From Plectrocnemia conspersa (taxonomy: Eukaryota; Arthropoda; Insecta; Trichoptera; Polycentropodidae): a stretch of DNA of 64,000 bases. The stretch covers positions 806,001-870,000 of the forward strand of contig VTFK01000036.1 of the NCBI GenBank assembly GCA_009617715.1, read 5' to 3'. The translations under genes and the position numbers were made by a program. The notes under the pieces were generated by a model. The model worked only from the letters and a program-made list of their open reading frames with translations, had not been told where the DNA came from and searched no databases. Positions 1 to 13,095 of the stretch are shown here, one piece after another (position 1 is the stretch's first letter; every line of letters begins with the position of its first letter).

Positions 1-1072
1 GCCAATTTGGTTGCGCGGTGATTCACTAACGGCTCATTGCCGGTACTGTATTATAATGGTTAAATGGTGAAATATTTTCTTAATTGCCGCTATTTCTAAA
101 GAGTAGTAAGAAAAATAAAAAATAAATTTTCCCGTTGTTATACCGGAAATTCTGCTGCAATGGAAGTTTACGAATTTACTTTGACCTTACGTGAAGTAAG
201 ATATCCAAACTAAAGAGCTTAACACGGATGATTTTATTTATAATGGTTACACGAATACGCTTTTAATTTTGTGCACCACGTATTCGCGTTATATGTGTCG
301 ATTAACGTCATTAACGTAGAAAGTGTTTCGGTAAACGTGAAAATTTAATTGGTTTACCGAGCGTATGGGTTTACCTTATTTTAACGCTTTGTGCGGAATT
401 ATTCACGCCAGTTTGCCGTATTATTATTATTATTATAATTAACCCATGAAATGGTATCTATCTACATATAAATAGTTGGCTCGAATCGATTTTTGTCTTA
501 GAATAGAAATAAATACATTGTATTGTCTCCAAACCAGGAGCCAAAGAATCTATTTTTCATTGAGCTAAATACATGGTAACGAAAAAACCATAACGAAACT
601 GTATGTATAATTTGTTCTCCAACTCTCTATACCAAATATGAATATATGGTTTTATGTATTTAAACTCTCAATAAATTTATTGACACGACATAAAGTAACT
701 GTAAGCTACGAACGTGAAGATCGATATTATCAATATCCTGCCGGACCGTATGGTACGGATTGCTATATGATAATGCCTTCCTATAATAAATTAGACTATT
801 TATAACATTGTAAAGAAACAAGCGGACGTCATTTCGTCTTAAAATAACTATGCAGCGTTTTATCCGTAGCTCAAACTACAAGCGAATGACCTTCGTTTAA
901 GCACATATATATAACATTAGAATCAGCAAATAAAAAAGGTGTAACTGCACTAATAAACTACATATTTAACTTGTTCTTACCATTCATGTGCTTCGATTTT
1001 TGTCTGTAGGTTTGCATATGTTTTTTTATTATATCTAAAATTGATTCACGAAGGGAAAAATAAAACGTGTTT

Positions 1073-1271
1073 TTAACCCTTTAAGCGCCAGCGACTTTTT
1101 AGTGGGTCACCTGTTATTTCTGTTTATGCGTATGTATCTCTTTCTTTAAATAAATATAAAATAATTAATATTTTTAAATAATTCATTAACATGTTTTAGA
1201 AAATTAATTTGTTTAAAAAAAATAATCGTCAAATGACGCACCGGTAAGTCGCTGCCGTTTAAGTGGTTTAA
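1073..1271. mobile_element. TTAA-flanked MITE (piggyBac-like)
   Basis: A 199 bp unit is bounded by TTAA at 1073-1076 and 1268-1271. Its ends form imperfect inverted repeats of about 32 bp (left from 1077, right ending 1267) that share the core CAGCGACTT. TTAA target duplication is typical of piggyBac-superfamily insertions. There is no coding capacity, so it would be a non-autonomous element. The superfamily is inferred from the TTAA only. Confidence 0.6.
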
Positions 1272-2904
1272 CATTCCAGTTATAGTCAATTTAAATTTGT
1301 CCACGAACAACTTCAATATTGTCTTTCTATTAAAATGACGATGTCAGTCGAAGCACGCTCATTTTATTAAATTAGCAAAAAAGGCACAAGTTATTCAGTT
1401 GAATTTTTATACTGCCTAGTGAATTACCACTTAATTTAGAAACACCAAATATGTGCAGTGTATCGCGATTTATTGTAAAGGATTGCAATAATACCGGTAT
1501 TACTGAGTTAATACCGGTATTGATTTCATTATTTTTTTTAAATTAATTTTCTGAAAAAAGAATCCAAGTACAGTTGCATAATTAACCATGTTTATTGCTT
1601 AGAAAAACAAAGCATATATGCTTCGATATATTAAATATTTTTAATTACAAATTATTTTAATTAAATTACTGATTAATTATAAAAAAATATATTTTGAATT
1701 TTTTTTCTTTTGGAACAATAAATCTAGGACAGCATCCTCTTTGACAAAATATCGCTTTGATCGATCGCTACTAGATGCATACCCAAATACTGCATAACCT
1801 TTTTAGTCCCATACAATTTAGCTTAATATATGCGGGTTTTTTTTCCGAAAAAAATCATTGATTTGCCTTTTTAAATAAATTATGAAAAATAATATTTAGT
1901 TGTTACAAAAATTAAAATATTTAACATCAATATTTAGTGAAGCATATTTCGTGGACTATTTGGGTATATAAATATATATCTGAATGGAAATAAAAATGTT
2001 CAAATAGTAGAAAACAATTCGTGTATGCATCACCTGCTTATGTTTTCACTTCGCCAGCCATCCCTATCATAAAAATGGTGCGGTTATTTATCTGTTTCAT
2101 AACCGAATTACTGGGAACTGATAAGTAAACTTAGATAAAGCAAATGTATTCTTTTTATGTTGATACGTTTCGCATATCGTATTTATCATATTTTTTTAAA
2201 TGCACCGAAATATCGGCCTTTGGAATTTTTGCATAGATAGGGTGGACTGATATTTTGACCCTCTGGGATTAAAAGGGATAATATTATTCTAATCTGATAT
2301 CCTGCTCCTATAAAACTACTTATGTTAATCCCCTACAATGAGCTTTCAAACAATATGGGCATCGTCGTTTTTGTATTTCTAAGCCATGGAGATATCGTTC
2401 CCAACAAATAATATATTTTCAGTACTACCGGTATTTTATTTTGTAATACCGATATATTTTGTAATACAGACTCCCGATGTGTTTTCTTGTCATATTTTGT
2501 CTCGTGGTTTTCAAGTAACGATGCCAGTTGCAGCACGTTTATTTTATATATTAGCTACTATTTATTCAGTTAATTTTTTAATATTATCTAAATCCAAGTT
2601 AATTGCCATTGCACAGATGTTGCCGAAAACATTACATTCTGTGGAACGTGGTTAAATATGAATGATTTGAACATATGTGATTGAGGCAGCATTTATAGAT
2701 GAAGACGTGTTCATTACTAGACTTCCGTTGATTCGTGGCTATTTCTGTTATTTCCTTGGGGTATTCAAGCGTTTCAGTACCCCTATTTTATTAAATTGTT
2801 ATATTCTTATAATGCCTGAATTCAAGTGAATTACCACTGTACAGTACTAACGTTCAAGGCTGCCGTATTATGCTGCTGAGAATTTTAGATACACCAAAAC
2901 TGTA

Positions 2905-3125
2905 CTAGCTCGATTTCAATTATTCATCAGTGAGATTGGGAAAATCTAGGTAAATCTAATCTGTGATGATAAATCGGAATTATAAATATATTATATAATA
3001 ATCACTAACTCCGATCGATATCCAAGACACGATAGAAATTAAAAAATCACCCTTATGGGATTTGAACCCAGGTCTTTCAGGTCAATAGACGGAGACTTAT
3101 ACCACTCGTCTATCTTGCTAGTTAA
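2905..3125 (-). repeat. tRNA-derived SINE relic (family A)
   Basis: Read on the minus strand, the right end is a tRNA-like head: an A-box-like segment with GACGAGTGGTATAAG, then a B box GGGTTCAAATCCC (reverse complement at 3058-3070), like tRNA-Ser/Leu with a long variable region. The body (2940-3030) matches the repeat at 51890-51990, with the same order of blocks around CTAATCTGTGATGAT and ACACGATAGAAA. It is a mobile SINE copy rather than a functional tRNA because the acceptor stem does not pair. Confidence 0.65.
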
Positions 3126-5903
3126 TATTGAACATGTGTGATTGAGGCAATGTTTATTCCAAGACTTCCGCTGATTTCTAGCGATTTGTGTGTTTTATAG
3201 TTAGCATGTCTTGGATCTTTGTATAACGCTGAAGATATCCATATTCATAAATATTAACAATTTATAATCATTTTATCAGTATATCTGAATATAGTTCGAA
3301 AACTTAAATTTAGAGTGGATTTATTATCTTTCAATCTAAGAAACGATTAATTTATATTATATTATCAACTGCTCTAATTGCACAATTGCGCTTAATTGCA
3401 CTGAATATGAATAGCGTTATTCGCAATGTATATTTTTACAATTCGTTGTAGTTGCCACGGGGATTGTTATGTAAGCAGTAGTGTGACGATTACGATTTGA
3501 ACTAGGATTGGCAGTAATTGGCAATCCAACTTGACTTTGTATATATTTATAATTTATACTTATTGTTGTTTTGCTCCTGGATAAATTCACGTTTGTAATA
3601 ATAGAAAATTTATTCAGCGAATCAAAAAATACATTTTCACGTATTATCAGTGCGATCAGAAATTCGCAGCGGTGTAGAACGTTGCAGAACGACGAGTTTT
3701 ACCAATAAAATATTTTTTAAAACAGTCGCTGTCCTTCTGAATTTTTTCATTCATGTTATGTGGGTGTTTTAACTACGATTGTAATCATTAAAATGTCTTA
3801 GTAACAAAATCACTTATTAAATAATAAAAAATGCTCGGTGTTGCTCCGACCACGGCTCCATGAAACTAAAATATATATCATTTGTGACATATGTATTATC
3901 ATGGCTAAGACAGACAGTGGAACACTATAGCATAGATATTTTTTACATTTCCCAATATAATTTTAAACAAAAAATATACTGTTAAAATGGTCCTTTATTC
4001 AGATTAGGTTTTCATGCGAATTTACAATGTCATGCGACTTACATAACGTTATTCATTGTTCCAATTTACTCCCGGAGAGATCGTCTCAAAGTATCGTACG
4101 TAATTTAAGTAAGTACTAAATTCAAAGGGCATGATAAGGTTATTTCTGTTTATGCGATTTCAACAATATCAATGAAAATGTCAAGGTACTTACATGTGGC
4201 TTCTGTTAATAATGTTATATTTGAAACATATTTACTTTAAACTTTTTTATGAGAAAGGGTAAATGTCAAAGCATAAAGTTTAATATAAAAAAAATGTTAT
4301 ATTTACAAAGGCTTCGACGTTATAGTTATAGTATATTAAAACAGTTCCTACGTATTATTGTGTTCTTCCTTTCACGATTTCGATTGAATAACGGTCGTTG
4401 TAGCTTCGTCACGACCGGCAGTCTATCTGCTGTTTTTCGAGCAATTCGCGAGTTATCAGAGCAGAATAGCCTTGTTCGAGAAATCCACTATAGATAGCAT
4501 GGATAAATTATCGCGAATCCTCTTTTTAATGGGCGGTGTAGAATTCCAGGTGTTGAAAAAAATATTATATTTATACTGCTAGTTGTTTGATTGCTTGCTT
4601 CGGCTCATTCCGATGTAAAGTCGAAAATAGATATTCCCTAGAACATGGATCAACAACCTCTTCAGCTTCGCAGGTCCAGATAGCTATTTTAAATGGATCG
4701 AGGATATGTTTTTGTTTGATACGTTGAGAGCAAAAAAAAAATTTATAACGTTCGACAAACTCACTTCTCATGTTTTTATTAATATAAAAGTCAAGTATAA
4801 TATACTTATGAATGTATACGTTACCATTTTCTTTTTTTTTAGATTGTGAGAATTTCCACCGTTGAAAATTTGAAAGGTCAAAGTAACTCGTGAACTTGAG
4901 ACGCTTTGTGCTTCGGATTCGTGTTTGTGTATTGTATCAACGTAAAAGTAAAAAGCGAATACTTTCGAAGAGGTTTCTAATTTTATAATAACTATTAGTT
5001 GTGAAAATGGCGCTAACGTTTCGTAACGCCTCGTAGTAATAACCGTTAACAATCGTTACGTTATTCGATTAATTGTGGCGTGCGAATGAAATTATATATG
5101 CATTTTTGTTATTAGATGAACGTTGCGCAAGTCGAACGTTTGAGAATCTGTGAAAGCATGCGTGAGCGTTTTTAATGTGATTGATAAAATGAGGAAATTG
5201 TCAAGAAAGAATGTAGGTGTTTCCATAAATGGATAAAATATAATATCCATAATAGTATTTATATACAAAATGTTTAAACTTACCGAAAGTTCTACCCATG
5301 TAAAATATAATTTAAGAGCTGAATTTTAAAACATAATATATATGAAATTCGCTTGATCGATGTAAATACATACATATTAAAGTAGTAGGTACTTTAAAGT
5401 GTAATATTTATTTTTATTATTAACTTGATGTGTATTCTCACAAGTTGGCTGAGTTGTCGCATTCTCGAATCGGCGCGCGTATTAATTGACAGGTTTTGTC
5501 AAGGCGTTTCTCAAACTTTAAGAGCGTAGATAGTTTGGATTTTCATGTTTGAACCTTGATCATGACAAACGCAGTATTGCAGGACCTTCATTGATCAATG
5601 ACCTACGGCAAAAGCGACCATGAGGTATTTCCAAATACGGAACGTTAAAGGTTAAACTATATTAGACTAAAATATTGCCGCTTTGGAGGTGAAAAAAAAT
5701 ATATTGTCGATTAGATTAGCTATATGCATTAATTTTTCAGCAGAACTAGTTACACCCATATGCAGATAAGATACAGCTTTCGAGCTATCGCTTAATTTTA
5801 TCATCTGTAACAGTCTATTTACCTAATGACTGTGTGGGTACACAATGCTAGAATGAAATATAAATTCAGTTTCCGAACCAATCGAACATTTGAAAAATTA
5901 TAT

Positions 5904-5930
5904 TAATTAATTAATTAATTAATTAATTAA
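5904..5930. repeat. TTAA/AATT microsatellite
   Basis: A run of AATT tetranucleotide repeats about 27 bp long, next to the degraded end of the mariner relic that starts about 50 bp downstream. Confidence 0.85.
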
Positions 5931-5974
5931 AAATTATATTAATATTAAATAATTATATTATGAAAAATAATATT

Positions 5975-6945
5975 AATTAAATGGCCGCAGCGATCCTTTC
6001 GATGTAATTTTTCAGGCGCTCCAACGTTTCGGGTTTGTCGGAAAGAACGATCTTAGCGTAACCCCGCAAAAAAAATCCAGCGGCGTTAAATCGCACGATA
6101 TTGACGGCCATTTGACGTCACAAAAACAATAAAGAAAATTTCACGCAAAACATCCAACGTTGCATCCGATGTCTGGCAAGTTGCGCCGTCTGGTTGGAAC
6201 CACGTGTCTTCCATATCAATATCTTCGATTTTATGCAAAAAATAATTGGTTATCATGCGTCTATAGCGCTCACCGTTGACTGTTACATTCCGACCTTCAT
6301 CGTTTTCTAAAAAGTAAGGAGCAATGACGCCGCCTGACTACAATGTGCACCAAACATTCACTTTTTGGGCATGTAATGCTCTCTCATGAATCACCTGAGG
6401 ATTTTTCTCGCCCCATATGCGGCAATTTTGCTTATTAATATTCGCAGAGAGATGGAAATGTGCCTCATTAAAGAAGATTTTCTTAGAAAAATCAGCATCA
6501 TATTTTTACTCATTTTTTATACTACCATCTGCATATATTCTTCCATGTACATATATGATCTTTAAGCTTTAGTTCTTGAATTATCTGAATTTTATACGAG
6601 TGTAGGTAGAAGTCCAAATGCGCCAAAGGGAGCCATTAGAAAAGTCCAAAAAGCTGCGAACGCTGACGAATCGACAATTCCGGGTCTTCGACTACACTTT
6701 TACAGTAGCAATATTATTGACTGAACAGGCGCCACGATGATGCACAGGCTTTATCCTATCTCCAATGCTTCCAGACTTCAATTTTTTTCACTACGTTGCG
6801 AATTGTTCCCTCAGCAGGACGGTGAAATTGATCATAATCATCCTGTAAATTTCGATACACAGTTTGTACAGAATTGTTATTTCTGTAGAACAATCGGAAC
6901 AATTTTAAGCGATCAATTTTTTAAATATGTAATTGCAAATTAACA
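5975..6945 (-). pseudogene. mariner/Tc1-superfamily transposase relic
   Basis: Minus-strand translation gives consecutive pieces of a Tc1/mariner-type transposase in the right order. There is an N-terminal helix-turn-helix segment with DPELSIRQRSQL (about 6660-6690), then HERALHAQKVNVWC (about 6360-6400), VTVNGERYRRMI, the catalytic-core motif WFQPDGATC (about 6190-6215), and a C-terminal block KPETLERLKNYI (about 6010-6050). In-frame stops (for example around 6085 and 6340) and frameshifts break it, so it is dead. A shorter, related copy lies at 37365-37905 in the same orientation. Clear terminal inverted repeats were not found. It sits in the presumed UBE2R intron and opposes the host gene. 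Confidence 0.85.
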
Positions 6946-7639
6946 TTTGACACTTTCAACACGTGTGATTATTGACAACTGTCTGATTTACAGTAATGTT
7001 AACATCATTCATAACTCAAAGTTAGTATTAATATAGTGGTCCTCAAACTGTCTGTCGCAAGCTACCGGTATTCTGATTTTAACGTTTCATTTGAAAAAAA
7101 TCACTGCTTATGAACCTTGACTTTTGTATAATTAAAAAAACAAGTTTTTAAAAATATCAAAAAAAATTCTACTGCATGGACTATTTTCTAAATTAAAATC
7201 TTACGATATCAATTGCAATTTTTTAACCCTCATATAATATTGCCATTTTTCTATAATGAAAATATTTTTTTAAATAAAATATCTTAGACTATTTTTAAAA
7301 TTAAAATTAGTGATTTTTAAAAAATAATTAATGGATGGATGTGGTTAATACTATTTTATAAATGGAATTATGAAGTAATATTTAACGTATAATATTATTT
7401 TATTTTATTAATTTATTATATTATACATATATTTTTTTAAAAAAAAAATATTTAATTATGGAAAAATATTAATAATTAATCAAGTGGCACCCAAAAACGA
7501 ACCTCTTTTAAAATCTTCCGATTGTGAATAAACTTTTCTGCAACTTAAATATGTGCTTGTAAGTCGAGATCAACGGTTTTTTAATTTTCAGCATCCTGAC
7601 AGGCATAAGCCCAAATGCGTTACAACGGTTTTTATTATT

Positions 7640-7748
7640 AGCGCATTTTTATAAATAAAAATTCAAGTCTTGTGCCGTGTCTCGAACCCGTGGCCTCTGG
7701 GTTACCAGTATAAACTTTACGGTCTACGCTATTCTGACTTTAAAATGT
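7640..7748 (-). repeat. tRNA-derived SINE relic (family B)
   Basis: On the minus strand this reads as an A-box-like TAGCGTAGACCG, a B-box-like GGTTCGAGACA (reverse complement of 7678-7688), and then a body with TTTTTATTTATAAAAATGCG. The copy at 33783-33995 on the plus strand has the same blocks in the same order, including the TGCGCTA segment after the head. It is a dispersed SINE, not a tRNA gene. Confidence 0.65.
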
Positions 7749-8384
7749 TCGTCGAGTGTTTGATATCAACTAAACGCATGATATTATTGAGTGGTGGGTG
7801 TATGGGAGATCACGTATTGTGTTTTGTATTTTCCTTTCATATTCGATGGATTTTAGTCTTTAGGATATATTCTAGGATCGACCTTTTTCTATGTAACTCT
7901 TCGAGGTTTGAGGATTATTATTATGTATCAGAAAATAAAACGTTGAGTCTGCCCCTATTATTCCCAATCCTCACACCTACGTCTAAATTACACTTGACTT
8001 TTATGCGCCACCACAATGTCGAAAGTAACGTAGAATATAAATCGCAGTTAATGGTTCAATATTGCTCATGAAAATTTCCACGTTATGCTGTAAACGTAAA
8101 TCCCTAAATTGCCGAGCTAATCTCTCCGGCAGTTCGCAACCTTTTTCGCGACATACACAAAAGCGATGAATTAATTTTGTCGGGAAAATTTTCGTTTTTG
8201 TCATCGTTCGCCTTGCTTTGTGTCGTATTCGCGTGGGCGTCGAGAGTTTAATTTTGAAACGCTCCCGGGACGGATTTACATCGCGGCGGAATGTATGCAC
8301 ATATTTGACTTAACTGACAAAGAAGCCGAAAAGGCCGAATGTATTGTTTTAAGGCTAATCGTGTGCTCTTGTTTATCTTTGCAG

Positions 8385-8471
8385 GCTCACATGAAATTTC
8401 CAAACGACTACCCCTATTCACCACCGTCGATCAGATTTTTAACAAAGGTGTGGCATCCGAACGTGTATGAG
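8385..8471 (+). CDS. UBE2R: UBE2R/CDC34 E2 enzyme, UBC-fold exon (partial gene)
   Basis: This 29-codon, phase-0 exon runs from the acceptor TTTGCAG (ends 8384) to the donor GTAAGG (from 8472). It encodes AHMKFPNDYPYSPPSIRF followed by LTKVWHPNVYE, the central beta-sheet region of a class-I UBC domain. It is nearly identical to animal CDC34/UBE2R (Drosophila CG7656) and directly precedes the catalytic exon at 46094 in protein order. The upstream residues of the E2 (the N-terminal helix and first strands) are encoded before the window or were not recognised. No in-frame start can be assigned here. Confidence 0.93.
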
Positions 8472-9154
8472 GTAAGGACAATTAAATAAATCACATTTTA
8501 TACATCATAGACTTGTTGGTTTAGTCATATTTTTTAATGACTCAAAAGATTCGTACTTATTAGGTTTATTTCATCCCGGTATGAACTATCGGATCATATT
8601 ATTTTTAAATCTTTAATCTATTCTTTAATTGACATGGAGCAACTACATTTAAAATGATGGCCTAGCATCTTGTTTGAGCGAAACTAAACTTTTAAATTAT
8701 TATAGTAGAAGTTTAGCGACAGTGAGAAACGCAAAAGTAGCTTCTTTAGAAATATTTTTTATTTTATTTATAGCACCCTTAAATATCAGTTCAGTACAAT
8801 ATTATTACATGATAATTAACTACTGTTAATATTGTACCAAATTCTCAGAATTAAGCAGAACGTATGTCGGTTTACAGGAATCGGTGTTTCAAGCAATTCA
8901 TGCTTTATATACTTGACTTTATTATACCGAAAATACCCCATGAGTCACTGAAATAGGAATTTTACATTTAATACGTTCACCCTTTTAAGAATTTAGGTTT
9001 TAATTAAAAATTAGATTTCTCAAAATCAATAAGTCACATATAAAACTTAAATTTTCAATATCTCGTTTATGCATTTTCTGTTTTAAATATTCAAATATAT
9101 AGTAAACGATAAAATATTTTAATAATAAAAATACAGTTTAAATAATGAATAAAG

Positions 9155-9331
9155 GTTCATCAGGGGCGGGCGGTGAGATACTTTTCCTCTCGATCGCTTG
9201 CGTGTTAAGTGACGGGAGTGAGTGAGAGATAAGAGCATGCGGTCAGCATGCTCTTATCTCTCACTCACTCTCGTCACTTAACACGCAAGCGATCGAGAGG
9301 GAAAGTATCTCACCGCCCGCGCCTGGTTCAT
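9155..9331. mobile_element. Foldback MITE: 80 bp near-perfect palindrome arms
   Basis: The arms 9161-9240 and 9246-9325 are reverse complements at 77 of 80 positions, separated by a 5-base loop (GGTCA). The unit starts CAGG and ends CCTG, and the 6-mer GTTCAT flanks it on both sides (9155-9160 and 9326-9331), as expected of a target-site duplication. A decayed half-copy lies at about 10188-10250, sharing GTCACTTAACACGC and AAGTATCTCACCG. It has no coding capacity. If transcribed with the host intron it would form a long hairpin RNA. The superfamily is not assigned. Confidence 0.8.
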
Positions 9332-10187
9332 ACATCTATATTAAAACATTAGAGCATTAAATATTCCAAAATTAAAATATGTATGAAATTTAATTTTAAC
9401 GATTGCACTACTCTCTGGAAGTTGTCCGAACCGATGATCAACTGAAGTCGGCCGAGGTCGCCGACTTCCGAGTAGCGGCCACACTGTCACAAATTTCATA
9501 TACCGTCCGGACGGCGGCCGTGAATGACGTCCGCACGGCGGCTGCTGTCACGTACAGCTGGCATATTTGCGCGTGATCGAAAAGTGTGCCAAATAATCGC
9601 AATTTTTAAATTGTCATATTATTAAAATTACGCTACTGATAATTATAAAAGTTTGTGTGGGTACTCACTAATACAATATCAGTGAAAGCTTTTCGGTCGT
9701 AAATATTCAATTTACGCAAAATCTTTGTTGATCTTTGCAAAATGCCATAAGGCATAAAAATGATACTTCAGAATAGGAACACCACATCTGTGACTATCCT
9801 AGAATTTGTCGCCATCGATTCTAAATAAGAATTAGCTATGGTGTGACATTTATTTAAACCGATCTAGAAAAATACATAAGGATATTCGAAACGATTTTTT
9901 TTAACAAAATCAAGTACCACTAATTATTTAATTTTATATGAAAAAAAATATAATAACGATATCTGTTAGAAGAATATACTATCAAAAATATAATTAAACG
10001 CTTTTGGTGCCCTAAAATATTCAAAGATGTCAGTAAGAATCTGTTAAAGTCCCCGATAAGTATGTGGTATTATAACTTGACCACGATGGAGCGCTCGACA
10101 TGCGTGTTGACCATAGGACGCCTACGCGCATACTGAAATTGAACCGAGTTACTCGTTCTATCTCAGTTTGCGAAAAACCATATCATT

Positions 10188-10250
10188 ATCTCTCTCTCTC
10201 GTCACTTAACACGCGAGAGAGCAAAAGGGGAAGTATCTCACCGCTCACGC
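10188..10250. repeat. Decayed second copy of the 9.2 kb foldback element
   Basis: It shares the ordered blocks CTCTCGTCACTTAACACGC and AAGTATCTCACCGC with the right arm of the palindrome at 9246-9325. Only one arm is preserved, and the copy is diverged by substitutions and a short deletion. Confidence 0.6.
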
Positions 10251-12849
10251 TCGAAAGAGCAGCTTCGACTTCGGTTCCTTTGAGAGAGTGTAGTATAGGC
10301 ATAATAATTGCTGCTGCCGAAAAGACTCATGTAGTTGTGTTGTATGCAGTAATAAATTACTTTATATATAGTTTTGTATTAATTTAAAAGATATTCAATA
10401 CCAGCCATTTAGAACGTTCACAGCTGCATAATAATAACTCGGAAATATGAGTAATTTCTGCAATTAAAAAGTGTTACAATAATTTTAGTTAGTCTATATC
10501 TGTTATTAATAACCAAGATAAGAAGACAAATTATGCAAAAAAAATAATAATGGGCTTGTATATTATATAGATACTGTGTTAAAATACACAATATATTTTT
10601 AGAGCAGCAATATTCTTCTATAAATAGACAATAACGAATAGTTTAAAAATAAATTTTCGGTATTCAAATATTTAGATCGGAGTTTCTATGCATACAGTAT
10701 AAATATATACATATACGAACAATAATATTATAGCGGGTTTAAATTTATATTTGAGGTATCGATTTAAAGCCGCTGTATTGTATCTTGCTGATGGCTATAA
10801 AATTTATATTTTAAGATATAATGGAAGCTTTACCGGAAATAATTCTGAAAAACCGATGAAATGCATTTATAATTTAAGACAATATTGTTATATAATACGT
10901 TAATAATAACATTATTATCAATTACATATTGCTATTGAATTGATATATAAAAAATTATATTTATATATACATATATATATTATAGAAATGGAGTACTATA
11001 TCAATGTCTTTAGACAAACTAAGATATTCGTAATATTTTATTAAATTTTTCGAGAAAAATGTCAAATCGAGAATTCTCATTTCTCAATAAATTTTCTCAA
11101 GCATTGAAGATAAAATTAAATTTGTATGAATATTTTTAAAATGTTTCCAACCACTGCTTTTTATAATGCTGCATAGGTAAATGCTGGTTCATGCCTAATA
11201 TGCATACTTATTAGACGGTTTTAATATGGGACTGAGAATGACAAAAAATGTTTACAAATTTTTAACACTCGAACTTATATTATTTTTGCTTTTCTTAAAA
11301 ATAGAAGACACTCAGATAAGAAAACTTTCCAAAGGTGTACATGCCAGATGTATAAAAATATGCATACTTTAACGGAAGATTTTTTTTGTGATTTTCTATT
11401 ACTTAATATTAAAAGTGTATATTTACTGACACTTTTAAAAATAATTCTCCTTTCTGATAATGGGGTGTAGATAAGCTTTCAGTGTCCCATGAGGGTATTT
11501 CTGATATAAAATACATTTAAAATATATAAAGCATAAATCAAACTATTAATAATAATATTTATAAAACTTCATTTGAAATCTATATCTATAAAATAAATAA
11601 TAATAAATATTTTTTAATTAAAGGGTGGGTGGTTTGTGTGTGAACACACCATTGATCTAAAGGCGCATCCATACGATGCAGTTAAAAGAAATACGCTCAT
11701 AATAATTTCGATAAAAAAATGAAAGCTTTATTTCAAATTGTATCTGATTTGATCCGAGCCAAGTTAAACGAAAGAAATCTCATAATCTAAATAAAAAAGT
11801 TAATGTAGAAAGATGACTTTTCGTTTTTATGATTATCTTCGGTTTGCCTTTTCTTTGCATCGATCGCCTCGACGGTTGAACGGTTTGCTTTTTACTGATA
11901 ATTTGCTTTTTTCGTTGCGTGGCATATTGTGTCAAGAACGCTTCGGTTCAGTGCTAAATAAAATTTCAGTCGTACTCGATTACGCTGTCGTAATGCTACT
12001 ATTATATGTGTAATGGAGTATTTCTTTACACTCCGTTTGTTGTGTGCGAATGTGTTCGACGTAACGAATATTTTCTATTTTGAGTTTTTATCGCCGTTAT
12101 AATGTGCAGTAGTAGATATTGTTGGAACAGGTGATTGAGAATATGTATTTTTTTTATCATGTTTGACGTAGGACTGCCAATTTTGTCGGAAGAGATTTAT
12201 TTGTATTCTTAAAATAAGAACTGCGTATATAATTTGGCTGCGAGTCGTACCATTAACATCGTCAGCATTTTGTCACCCACTACCGGATATTGACTGTAAA
12301 GTTGTGGAATAAACTGCGGACGGATATTGGGCTCTTCAAGTTTTATCGGTTCTTTGACTGCATCGAATTCCGTTCTATGACGCTTTGGTTCGGTTTGAAT
12401 TCCATTCTATGTTGTTCGTCATGTTCTCGATCCTGATATCGTATTTGTATAGTAGCGTTGTGAAACAATTCATTGTATTCAATGGAGCACTTTTTGTAGT
12501 TTCTGAGGAGTGGGTGTCGATTTAGGTGATAGAGTCGCGATTACGACCCTTGTTCTTAACTTACGGTCAAGATATCAGCGCTCGAAAACGCGTTGAAAAA
12601 CATCATTTTCATAAGTTTTTTTATTGCAATGTGTCTGAAATATATAGAGATTATTTTTTCGTCATGCTTTTTACGTTAACAAATTTGCTCCCATTCTCAT
12701 TTCTTTCGCTCTCGTAATCTAAGATTCCACTCCATAATTAAATATCCTTATCAGATGAAATTTGATATATGTACATATAAAATTAGTCATCGTAGATTTT
12801 TACATATATGTATGTACATAAAAGCTTTTACTTTCCTACTAGGGTATTT

Positions 12850-13095
12850 TATTTATTTTTACTGTTTTATTACAAATATGACCATCATGACTTGACAGGT
12901 TTCCCCAATGCGTCATGATGGCCGTTATACAAATATTAATAAATATAAAATAAATGAGTACCATCCCATATATTTTTTCGTTAAGAAGCTAGATGGCTCG
13001 TGTAAGAGAAACGTTCTCAAGCTGACATCTTGGCCTCAACGGACAAGAATAAAGGACACGATCGCGAATGATGGCGCTTAGGCTTTTATCAGATC
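12850..13095. repeat. Dispersed repeat family C, copy 1
   Basis: It contains GACTTGACAGGTTTCCCCAA followed by TGCGTCATGATGG, a block that recurs at 26510-26560 and 54550-54590. The downstream part (12990-13095, with ACGTTCTCAAGC and ACACGATCGCGA) matches 27160-27260. No termini or coding domain could be fixed. It could be the 3' part of a LINE or a non-autonomous element. Confidence 0.5.

Larger units (their letters stand above)
1..8384. other. AT-rich non-coding stretch, presumed UBE2R intron
   Basis: No coding exon was recognised here on either strand. I looked for the N-terminal E2 exons that should precede the exon at 8385 (ending in a Gly-Gly-Tyr-Phe-Lys type sequence) and did not find them, so they probably lie upstream of the window. 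The stretch holds a TTAA MITE (1073-1271), a SINE relic (2905-3125), a tetranucleotide run, a mariner relic (5975-6945) and a second SINE relic (7640-7748). The parts around 1320-1520 and 2480-2640 resemble each other weakly and carry ACCGGTATT motifs, which suggests a decayed repeat. The rest (3130-5900 in particular) shows nothing I can interpret. Confidence 0.6.

Noticed and set aside
3049..3119. Possible tRNA-Leu/Ser gene on the minus strand
   Set aside because: tRNA-like head, but no complementary acceptor stem and a diverged copy with the same 3' body at 51751-52050.
8220..8489. Open frame with ATG upstream of the 8385 exon
   Set aside because: The part before 8385 is intron: a clear TTTGCAG acceptor precedes the conserved peptide and the upstream residues do not match any E2.
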